A stretch of DNA of 64,000 nucleotides, taken from positions 251,486,858 through 251,550,857 of the forward strand of contig OY821519.1 of NCBI GenBank assembly GCA_963682025.1, read 5' to 3'. The notes beneath the pieces were generated by a model. That model made no database searches. It worked only from the letters and a program-made list of their open reading frames with translations, and had not been told where the DNA came from. The stretch's first letter is position 1; every line of letters begins with the position of its first letter. The translations under genes were made by a program, and so were the position numbers. This DNA is from Cordilura impudica. Taxonomy: Eukaryota; Arthropoda; Insecta; Diptera; Scathophagidae. This document shows positions 36,645-45,105 of this stretch, in pieces.

Positions 36645-37259
36645 CCCATATCGTCCCAATGTTCGATTATTCGAACAGTTAATTTTATGCATTTTTATAA
36701 TTTTTTTTTCTGTTTTTAATTAAGACCCAGAACTATTTTTTTATACAATTAGATTGTGTATAGGGTTAGCCTTCACTCCCCCATCTATAAGAAAGAAGAA
36801 GAAAAAACATTAATTTTAGCATGTTTAAAAAAAAAGTAAAATGTAAAAATGTACTTTCAACAATGAAAAACATATATTTTGTTTTTTCACTTGTATTGTT
36901 GTAATATGCCTTCAAAATACAGTGTTCGAGAAATCGAACACTTTGCACTATTTAGCAGTTTTTTTCTCTCTCATAGGTGGAAAAGTTTTTTTTTTATTTC
37001 TTTTGAAATTTTTTTGATATTATTTATATGTGACCTCTTCCGAGCAAAGGGACATATTGTGTCAAAAAACGGGTTGTTAAGTGTTAAAAAAATGAAAAAA
37101 CATACGGTATCAAAACGCGCTCTTGCAAAATTTGAGCTGGAGGCAATAATTGATAGTTGGACCAATGAGGAGACAGAACCACACGAAAGGAATTCTGATA
37201 AAGTGGATGAAAATACAGACCAAGAAGATTTTGATGACGACTTAATTCCTATTGTCGAT

Positions 37260-37317
37260 GTAAGTAGTTTATAGTTGAAATTATTTTATGTACATATTGG
37301 AACAATTTCGTCAATAG
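37260..37317 (+). other. Predicted 58-nt intron in piggyBac element 2
   Basis: Donor GTAAGT after LIPIVD; acceptor ...AATAG before TCAGGTGAT. Removing it keeps the reading frame into SGDISECAGTFEVEAIEKAS. Small size is normal for fly introns. Confidence 0.65.
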
Positions 37318-37978
37318 TCAGGTGATATATCGGAATGTGCTGGAACTTTTGAGGTGGAAGCCATTGAGAAAGCTTCAGGAGAATCTTGCGATTTCAGCGA
37401 CTCTTGTGAAACCAACGATGATGTTAATTTTTATTCAATGGCTCCCTCAACCTCGTCCAGTGTTACACAACCATCAAAAATAAGACGAATTGAAAAAACT
37501 CAACAACAAAAAAATAAAAATTATAAAAAACTTATCAGATTTTGATAAGCCGAAGTGGACACAAAGGAGAAATCGTGAAGGCATGTTTGAATACGATATT
37601 GCCCCAGTAAATGAACCACTTGATAATGTGAAACAAAAATTAGCCGATAGCCTAAACGGAAAAACGCCGCTAGATTTATTTAGTTTAATTTTTGATGATG
37701 AGGTTTTAGATATGATAATCGACGAAACAAATCGATATGCTCAGCAGCAGAATTCTGCTTTTCTACTAAACAAAATTATGCTTCAACAATTCCTAGGCAT
37801 TTTGGTATTGTCTGGATATCACACTGTGCCTGCAGCTCGTGATTATTGGTCAAATCACCCAACATTAGGCGTTCCTGCTGTGAAGTTATGTATGCCAAGA
37901 AATAAGTTCTTAGACATTAAAAAATTTATTCACTTCAACAATAACTTTAATTTAGACAAGAATGACAAAATGGCAAAG

Positions 37979-38042
37979 GTATTGTTCAATTCTTTCAAAT
38001 ATTTTTTTTCTAATTTTTTTACTTTAATTCATAAAATATCAG
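37979..38042 (+). other. Predicted 64-nt intron in piggyBac element 2
   Basis: GT donor after ATGGCAAAG and a T-rich tract ending ATATCAG. Removal joins MAK to IRPLYELINKKF in frame, which matches the conserved run of this transposase family. Confidence 0.82.
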
Positions 38043-39060
38043 ATACGTCCTTTGTACGAGCTTATCAACAAAAAGTTTATTCAATTTGGTATATGGGAGG
38101 CAGATTTCTCAGTTGATGAATAAATGGTGCCATAATTTGGACGTCATTCTTGCAAAATGTTTATACGCGGTAACCCTATTCGTTTCGGTTATAAATTATG
38201 GTGCCTTTGCTCTACAGCTGGTTATCTTTATAACTGTATACCATATGCTAGATCGGCAGACAACTATAACAAAGAACTTGGTTTAGGAGGCGATGTGGTT
38301 CTTCGCTTGTTAGAAAATAAAGAGTTTCCAGAGAGGCATACTGTATATTTCGACAACTTTTGTACATCCTACTACCTCATGTGCCTTCTGACTGAAAGAA
38401 GATTGTGTGCAACAGGTATTGTGCGGTCAAATAGAATCGGCGGAGCTGAGCCGAAAGCTGAAAAAAGTTTGGAAAGAGGCGATCACGATTTTCAGTTTGA
38501 CAACAAAAATAAAATTTTAATTTGCCGTTGGCAGGATAACAAAGAAGTTACAGTTGCCACCAATTTTGATCAGGTCTACCCCACTGTGCCAGTGAAAAGG
38601 TGGAAAAAGCAAAAAAAAAAAATAGTGATGGCAACGTTATTGAACACGGTCGCTTTGTGAATTATAACCAACCCCCAGTTATTGAAAAATTACAACAAAG
38701 GAATGGGTGGAGTGGATTTACATGACAATGCTGTGCAAAATAACAGTGTTTCTATTCGAGCAAAGAAGTGGTATTGGCCCTTGCGGATCTCTGCTTTAAA
38801 TTCTTCGTAGTAAATGCTTGGAAACTTGAATGTTTCTGTCGTCGAATATTCTTTAATGGTGAAACAGCAAGAAAATCTATAGGAATAATAAAAAAATTCT
38901 AAATAGTGCCCAGTGCTCGATTAATCGAACACCATTTTTCTCAAAGACAAAAAATCTGAAAAAATTTGGTCTTCAGATTCGTGTTTTCTAACCCCAAATT
39001 ACCTTAACTACCAAGTTTTGTAAAGTTATTAAAAAAAATCTCTGGGACGATATGGGTTAA

Positions 39061-39829
39061 AAAGTACCTTCTCTTAAAAAGTACTTTTTCTTAATAAAGT
39101 AACTTGCCTTACATTTTATTAAAGATGCAAATTTTCTTAAAAGGTACCATTTCGTTAAAAATTACATTTTCTTATAAAGTTAAATTTTCTTAAAAAGGTA
39201 CCTTTTCTTAAAAAAGTACCTATTCTTAAAAGTGTCGCTTCTTGAAAAAGTATGTTTTCTTAAATAAGTACATTTTCTAAAAAAATTTAATATTTCTTAA
39301 AAAAATACAATTTCTTTAAAAAAAAACTTTTCCTTCCATTTCTAAATAATAGAGATTTTCTAAAAAAGTACCATATCTTAAAAAATTAATTATCCTTAAA
39401 AAGTAACGTTTCCAAAAATGTACACTTTCTTAAAAGTACCTTCACTTAAAAAAGTGTGTTTGCATAAAAAGTATCCTTTCTTCAAGAAGTACCTTTTCTT
39501 AAAAAAGTTCCTTTTCTTAAAAAATACACTTTCTCAGAAAATTACATTTTGCTTAAAAAAGTGCCTTTTCTAAAATAAGTTAATTCTCCTCAAAAAACAA
39601 ATTTTCTCAAAAAAGTACGTTTTGATTAAAAAAGTACCTTTTTGTTTAAAAAGAGCAATTTCTCAAAAATCTTTTTTCATTACTCTTGAACTAGTATTTA
39701 TAACAGTATTTATTATTCTGGATTTAAATCTATCTTTATTTTATATTCATCGTAGATTTATATTAAGCCTTGTCTTGTATCAATATTTAGTTTATAACAA
39801 TATTTAGAGTAGTACAAGTCTCCATGGAT
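39061..39829. repeat. GTACTTTTT minisatellite, fifth block (reverse phase)
   Basis: Clear to about 39,665, then fading. Units read AAAAAGTACCTTTTCTTAAA, the reverse complement phase of the block at 27,590. It starts at the right TTAA of piggyBac element 2, whereas the left flank of that element is not repeat-like. Confidence 0.75.
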
Positions 39830-40315
39830 ATAAATTAAAGACTAATATAATTAGATGCTTGATAGAATGGAAAATTGATATAAAAAATCGATTTATAAAA
39901 AAAATTTTGATATTAAATAAGGATTGATATGAATTTAAGATTCTAATAAACTAAGATTGCTACCAAATAATGATTGATATTAGCTTAAGATCGACTTAAA
40001 TTAAAAATTGATGTAAATGAAAGATTGATATAATGAATAAAATATTATGCTTGCGGTAAGTCCACAATTGATTTATGTTGAAGAGTTTTAGAACCGAAAG
40101 TTTGTTAAAACTCTTAGATTAATATAAATTCAAGATAAGATTGAAAAACAATACATTGCAAAGAGTTATATTTACAAAGGAGTGATACAAATTTACAATA
40201 ACTAACATACAGATTGGTGTAGAAGAAAGATTGATGTAAATGTGCTAAATATAATTTAAAGATTTATATAAATTAAAAATTAAATATATAAGACTTAAAA
40301 AATTATATATAAATA
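39830..40315. repeat. 17-bp minisatellite, reverse-oriented block
   Basis: Degraded units GATTGATATAAATTAAAGA, the reverse complement of the AATCTTTAATTTATATC unit that fills 43.57-59.9 kb. Interrupted at 40,316 by the Helitron. Confidence 0.75.
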
Positions 40316-40579
40316 CTAGCTGACCCGGCAGACTTCGTTTTGTCCAAATGAGATTTTTTGACTGAATTAATTTCGATATTTTTTTTTAATCGAAAATTAT
40401 CGACCGCAAACAGACGACGCAATAATATAATTTGAATAAAACACTTTTTGAATTCAGTTGAATTCCATATCTTATAATTATATGAATAGCTGACCCCACG
40501 GTCTTCGTCACGCTCAACATTGGTGAAATTAGAATAAAATCAATAATTAATTAAAAACAGAATGGAATAATGATTGTTA

Positions 40580-42267
40580 TCAATCCAATGCTGCACGATA
40601 CACAATGTTTTGTTTTCTGCTCCGGAGCGTAAACGAATAGTGAGGATGGCTTCCCAACTCGGGAGCACGCAACATATAGCTGGCCGTGTGAAAAGCATGA
40701 CATTTTTGCCACAAACTTCCTTGAACCGCCCTTTCAAAATCCTTGCCACTATCACATATCTCATTAATTTCATCACAATCAGTCGAGTTCCATTGCATCG
40801 TTTCGGGGCATGAAGATTTCATAGCATAAGAATGACAGATCCAAATTTAAGGCGCAAATGATGAGGCAGCATTCCTGGCAAATCCAAAGAGTTTAGGAAT
40901 TCCACTATATAATTTGCGTTATCATCTTCGTTTTCAATGCGATCGAACGATTTGTATGAGTGCAGTTCACCAGGAATTTGATCGTTCAATTCAGATCATT
41001 GACATCAATATTTTTTGCTGCTAAAATTGCGCGCGCGCTCAACCAATCGTAGCTAAGAACATTTTGGCCAATGTTCGGATATAATTCAGAGATGAGTTCA
41101 TTTTGCGTTAAAGTTAATTGGCAAATGGCAGGTGGAATTTGTCCATTTCCAATTCTCAGCAGTCCTTTGGATAAAGCTTCTGCGGTTCTATCCTGTTGCT
41201 GGAACACTCGCATATTCATAGTCAATGGAACGACTTTTACGTATTGCCACAACTACGATAACTTCAGACATGCGTTTAATTCATCCGCTGCTGTTGATTT
41301 CGGAATCACTGGAATTGTTTGTCTGAAGTCTCGTACCAACAATATCATCGCACCACCAAATCTAAAATTATTGTTACGCAAAACTTTCAACGTTCGATCC
41401 AGTGCTTCTAATCATCGTTTGTCAGCCATCCCGTATGATCAATTTACAATTTTGCAACACTTTTACCATAGACGATGGCTTGATGTGTGCTTTAAATGTG
41501 TTGTCAACCACGATATTCACTCCTTTCAATGGAGTTATGAATGTTCTTCCATTGTCAACTGGCCGATAAATTGGATATCCATAGTTTCCAGTTTAAGTTT
41601 CCGAAATAAAAACACGTGGACAGCGTTTTGTGCTGTATTGTCTGACATACAAACCGAAGTGGGATTGTGTTGTCCGCATGGTCCGTCGAGCATACTGGTC
41701 TTCACCACTTCGTGGAACTCTGGATCTATCTCAAGATCTATCTCAAAATGTCAATGGCAACATTGTGAGACGAAAAACATTTGTAATATCTGCTTCTCTA
41801 TTAACCGCATCTCTGAAGTGAATATATTCTTCAGATCGCAACTTAGCCTGATTGAATCGAATGTTATTGAGTCGTTCTCTCTCAACCTTAACGTACAGAT
41901 CAACAGCAGTAGGTGATTGTCAAAGTTAATTGAACTTGCCTTCCTATTTGTCCTGACCCCTAAAAATTTACAATATGTATATATATACGTGGCAATCAAA
42001 AATTTTTTTTTGCACTAACCATTGGCCGGATTTATCATGCTGTAATTGAGGTGATATCCATCCGTCTTCTCCACGGTAGAACATAAGCGGATATTGTAGT
42101 ACGTCATACGACCAATATGTCTCACTTATTCGCTGTAGTGCGTTTTTATTTCGGCGTTTTATGACTATATCACGCGATTCCAAATTTTCACCAACAACAA
42201 CAATTGATATTTCACGAACTGTAGGTGCGTTGTATTGTCGTTCATGAGTCCGTGCATGGCTACCCAC
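40580..42267 (-). pseudogene. Helitron Rep/Pif1-helicase gene, degraded
   Basis: On minus, in order: RQYNAPTVREISIVVVGENL and RISETYWSYDVLQYPLMF (N-terminal Helitron domain, 42,240-42,070); DLYVKVERERLNNIRFNQAK then LRSEEYIHFRDAVN (41,900-41,800); VKTSMLDGPCGQHNPTSVCM and DNTFKAHIK (remnants around a mostly deleted Rep core). Then Pif1-type helicase: LEALDRTLKVLRNNNFRFGG, DFRQTIPVIPKSTAADELNA, VPLTMNMRV, LLRIGNG, RAILAAKNIDVNDLN (41,400-40,990), VEFLNSLDLPGMLPHHLRLK, CNGTRLIV, and QLYVACSRVGKPSSLFVYAP at the end (40,676-40,617). Multiple stops and frameshifts; the ~60 residues before QLYVACS are deleted. The Walker A part and most of the Rep HUH core are missing, so it cannot act. Confidence 0.93.
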
Positions 42268-42361
42268 ACTAATAACCTATGAACTCACTCAAATTATCTT
42301 CACTTTCCCTTTTACATTATCCAAGATACTTTTATAATTTAGAAAATTTTTTTTATACGGG

Positions 42362-42890
42362 AGGTGACACGCCCACTTGTCCAATCCTGCCCTTTTCCGC
42401 CCTTTCAGACAAACTTGCAAAGCTCTCCCTATCGTTATACTCGGTACATGTACATAAAATTTAATCAGTACTTTGTAGGGGATGTACCCGGCCCACTTCT
42501 CCGATCCAGCCTATTTTCGTCAGGTCTACTTACACTAATAACAGATGACATCACATAAAGTATCAAAGCTCTCCCATGATATTGAGTCTTATATTGAGTA
42601 ATTAATTTGTTTTATAGGTGCCACGCCCACTTTTCCGATAACGGTAATTTTTACAACTGCTACTTACAGCAACTCACAGCAATAACAGGTGACTTCATGC
42701 AAAGTTCACAGCTCTCTCTAAATCAGTACTCAAGATATAAGATATTAAAAATTAATTTTGTATGGCAGGTACCACGCCCACTTATCCGATACGACCATTT
42801 TCGGTACGACTATTTATATTAATAATGGATGGCCTCACACAAATTTACAAAGCTCTCCTTCTCATATTCCTCAATATATATAATGTTAAA
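42362..42890. repeat. Four ~115-150-bp repeats in the Helitron 5' region
   Basis: GGTGNCACGCCCACTTNTCC followed by GATNNNGNCNNTTTTCG and later CAAAGCTCTCCNNNTC recurs at about 42,362, 42,486, 42,617 and 42,769. Each unit carries the same landmarks in the same order. No coding content. Confidence 0.8.
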
Positions 42891-43108
42891 ATGGAATAAC
42901 CGCGTACAGCGCCACCTGTTGAGACTTTTTGTACTTTTATTTTTTTCCTAAACATTTGCATGGCAGTAACAAACAAATTCACAGAAGAAAGTATCCCTTT
43001 TGGTCGTGTAGTTTTCAAGGTTTAAGCGGACGAACAAACCACGATTCATTTTTATATATATATATATGATATAAATGTAAATTATGTATTGTTATAAATA
43101 AAATATTT

Positions 43109-43356
43109 TATTAATAAAACTTCATATGGTTGAGCTCGAGGTCATTGATTTTTATTATATAAATATTCAGTGCAATAACATATGACAATGTGTAAGCAAA
43201 TATAGCTTAAAATATTTAGTTTTTTCATGTAAACATTCACTGGAAGAATCCTGATGATGATACTCAAAGAGTGTCGAAATATTGATAAAATAAGGAGAAT
43301 ATTTATATAATAAAAATCAATGACCTCGAGCTCAACCATATGAAGTTCTATTAATA
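43109..43356. repeat. 60-bp inverted repeat enclosing a hammerhead-like motif
   Basis: Arms 43,109-43,168 and 43,297-43,356 match with one mismatch (inner landmark TTGAGCTCGAGGTCATTGA). The 128-nt spacer holds the CTGATGA...GAAA motif at 43,251-43,279. GACCTCGAG also occurs beside the Penelope relic at 44,722, so I read this as a terminal-repeat piece of the same Penelope family. The flanks carry AATAAAATATTTTAT on both sides (about 43,099 and 43,388). Confidence 0.8.
43251..43279 (+). ncRNA. Hammerhead ribozyme-like core, motif 1
   Basis: CTGATGA, then a 7-bp stem GATACTC-AAA-GAGTGTC, then GAAA. This is the two-part conserved core of a hammerhead with stem II intact. After GAAA, TAT-TG-ATA could form a short stem III but the expected U at the cleavage site reads A, and stem I is weak. 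Penelope-like elements are known to carry hammerhead motifs in their terminal repeats. Probably inactive. Confidence 0.5.
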
Positions 43357-43900
43357 ATTTGAAAGGTCGAATAAATACAACTATAAAAATAAAATATTTT
43401 ATGAAGTTAGGATTGATTGAAATTATATATTTGTGCAAAGTAGTAATTAACCAATTAAAAACTGATATAAATTAAAGATTAGCAAAAAATTTTGGTTAAT
43501 ATGGATTTATGTTAAATTTCAGAGGCTTTAAGTAAAAGACTGATATAACTAAAGATTAATAAAATATAAGGATTAATCTTTAATTTATATCAGTCTTAAA
43601 TAAATTTCAATCTTGAATTTCTTTGATTTATATTAATTTTTAATAATATATCAGTCTATAATTTATATCACTCTTAAGTTTATATCAATCTTTTATAATA
43701 TTAGCCTTTAGTTTTGTTTAGATCTTTAATGTATATCGATCTGTATTTTATTTCTATCTTCTATTTTTAATTAATATTAATTTTTAATTTATTAAAAGTC
43801 TTCAATTTATATAGCTCTTAAGTTAATATCAATCTTCAATTTATATAACACGACAAAAAAAAAAATTTACAAAACAACGAGTAACAGTTATCCAAAAATT
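43357..43900. repeat. 17-bp minisatellite across its orientation switch
   Basis: Up to about 43,560 the units read AAAGATT(A/G)ATATAAATT; from about 43,572 they read AATCTTTAATTTATATC, the reverse complement. The turning point is ACTAAAGATTAAT...ATTAATCTTTAATTT with an 11-nt spacer. Confidence 0.82.
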
Positions 43901-43999
43901 ATTTTACGACCTTATGGCCTAACTTCTAATATTGCACTAAATGATCTAATTGGTTTTATTTATTATGTACATATAACTCTTTGAAAAATTTTATATATC

Positions 44000-44631
44000 G
44001 GTTCGGTAGTTCATTCTCTTTTCTTGTATGACTTTGTTGATGTGTAACATTTCCAATGTAAACCTTCGTTTATATATTTCATAGCACAGTGGGCCGCAAG
44101 TGCTGTTTTTTGTGTTGATGAATTATCTCTACATCTTATATCTGATCTGTGTCCTGCTAATCTAGTTTTCAGCTTGTTTTGTGTAGTCCCAACGTATACT
44201 TGGTTGCATTAGTTAGTGTTGTCCCCCAGGCATTTTATTTTGTAGATGAGATTTGATTTATCCATGTCGTCAACCTTACTTGTTGTATTTGAAAATAGTT
44301 GTTTGAGAGTGTTATTTGTATTTGAAGCTATTTTATATTATTCTTTGTTATAAATATCGGAGTTTTGAATACGCTCTGAGATTTTTGGCACATAGTTCAT
44401 TGATTTATATATCCTATTAGAGTCATCTGGTGTGGGTCTTTGTTTATTATTCTTATTTCTGTAAATTAGTTTTTTAATAATGTGTTTCGGAAACAAGTTT
44501 TTTCTTAAAATATCATTTATTTTATGTAAATTTTCCCTATGGAATTGTTTACCACTGATTGTTAACACTCTGTTAATAAAATTACTTGCAGTATTCATGA
44601 TTATACTCCTTGGATGGCACGAAAAATAATT
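44000..44631 (-). pseudogene. Penelope-like retroelement relic: RT C-terminus, linker and GIY-YIG endonuclease
   Basis: On minus: FSCHPRSIIMNTASNFINRV, FHRENLHKINDILRKNLFP and KSMNYVPKISERIQNSDIYN (44,620-44,340) match the end of Penelope RT. After a TAA comes IASNTNNTLKQLFSNTTSK then SNLIYKIKCLGDNTN, another TAA, then CNQVYVGTTQNKLKTRLAGH and RSDIR...KTALAAHCAMKYI (44,205-44,070). The CxxxYVG...LKxRLxxHRSDI...ALAxHC pattern is the GIY-YIG endonuclease that follows the RT in Penelope-like elements. Two in-frame stops, no RT catalytic core, 5'-truncated. Dead. Confidence 0.88.
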
Positions 44632-44652
44632 AATAATTTTTGTATAGATTTC

Positions 44653-44681
44653 CTAATGATGCTTGCCAACGGTAGGCGAAA
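44653..44681 (+). ncRNA. Hammerhead ribozyme-like core, motif 2
   Basis: CTAATGA (one change from CTGATGA), a 7-bp stem GCTTGCC-AAC-GGTAGGC with two G-U pairs, then GAAATATTGA. The stem sequence differs from motif 1 but pairing is kept, while the single-stranded core and the following ATATTGA are shared. It lies just outside the Penelope ORF remnant, on the opposite strand. Confidence 0.5.
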
Positions 44682-44756
44682 TATTGAAAATAAAATAAAA
44701 TAAAGTATTATAAACAAAGACCTCGAGCCTGATCACTTATTAAATTTATTTATAAA

Positions 44757-45105
44757 CCTTTGCAGATTATAGGAAGTTTTTTTTCATTTCCTAAATAATT
44801 TTATAAGAGCCTAAAAGTAATGCTAATCAATTATTGCCAATTCACAATTCAACACAAATTTAATAAACACACGCAGCATTATATCGTTTTTTATTTGAAG
44901 CTTAAATATGTGTTTTATGTATGTCTTAGTAGCAACTTTAAATGTATTATACCAAAAAAAAGGACCAGATGGTGCACATATGTAAATATAGTGAACATCT
45001 GCAAAGAAATTCCTTTCAAATGGTAAGTTTTTCTTTAAAATCGGCTGGTAATTGAAAGCGTAGAATATGTCACAAAATTTCACCTTGCATATTAATATAA
45101 TGGAT
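44757..45105 (-). mobile_element. Short non-autonomous Helitron, copy 8 (degraded)
   Basis: Matches the family interior (GCTAATCAATTATTGCCAAT, TTTAATAAACACACGCAGCA, TAGTAGCAACTTTAAATG) but both termini are decayed and an insertion with GAAGCTTAAATATG is present. One of the oldest copies here. Confidence 0.68.

Larger units (their letters stand above)
36906..38902 (+). pseudogene. piggyBac-family transposase with introns, recently broken (element 2)
   Basis: Well-preserved DDE transposase. The acidic N-terminal part (NEETEPHE...DQEDFDDDLIPIVD) runs to a GTAAGT donor at 37,260; a 58-nt GT-AG intron (37,260-37,317) keeps frame. A frameshift in an A-run near 37,520 separates it from KPKWTQRRNREGMFEYD, FSLIFDDEVLDMIIDETNRY (37,677) and YHTVPAARDYWSNHPTLGVP. 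A second, 64-nt intron (37,979-38,042) joins DKMAK to IRPLYELINKKF. ADFSVDE carries the first Asp but is followed by two TAA stops (38,114, 38,126). HTVYFDNFCTSYYL has the second Asp (38,352), GMGGVDLHDN the third (38,715). Another frameshift lies near 38,800. Catalytic Asps intact, gene dead. Confidence 0.92.
36645..39056 (+). mobile_element. piggyBac-type element 2, TTAA-flanked, 2,412 bp
   Basis: TTAA at 36,641-36,644 and 39,057-39,060. Terminal inverted repeats are 13 bp and perfect: CCCATATCGTCCC left and its complement right (39,044-39,056); 13 bp is the length of the classic piggyBac TIR. A subterminal palindromic motif lies 2 bp inside the left TIR (36,660-36,677, TGTTCGAttatTCGAACA) and about 110 bp inside the right TIR (38,914-38,931, TGCTCGATTAATCGAACA). 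The arrangement repeats that of element 1 with unrelated sequence. Confidence 0.94.
40316..43069 (-). mobile_element. Helitron rolling-circle transposon, 2,754 bp, both ends present
   Basis: Read on minus: the 5' end is A|TCATATATATATATAT...AATGAATC (43,069 downward), the 3' end is ...GTCTGCCGGGTCAGCTAG|T (40,316). 5'-TC, 3'-CTAG and an A|T insertion point are the canonical Helitron rules. The 3' hairpin is weak in this copy: TCTGCC pairs with a decayed partner (GGACAA, complement of TTGTCC). A second, similar but mutated terminus (AGCTGACCCCACGGTCTTCG) lies at 40,487, about 170 bp inside. It contains a dead Rep/helicase gene and a set of ~125-150-bp repeats near the 5' end. The flanks are the reverse-oriented 17-bp minisatellite. 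Confidence 0.9.

Noticed and set aside
41071..41916. 281-codon plus-strand ORF
   Set aside because: It is the antisense shadow of the degraded Helitron helicase, whose motifs are clear on the minus strand.
44823..45083. Overlapping 68- and 86-codon ORFs
   Set aside because: They lie in a degraded short Helitron copy and are not conserved in other copies.
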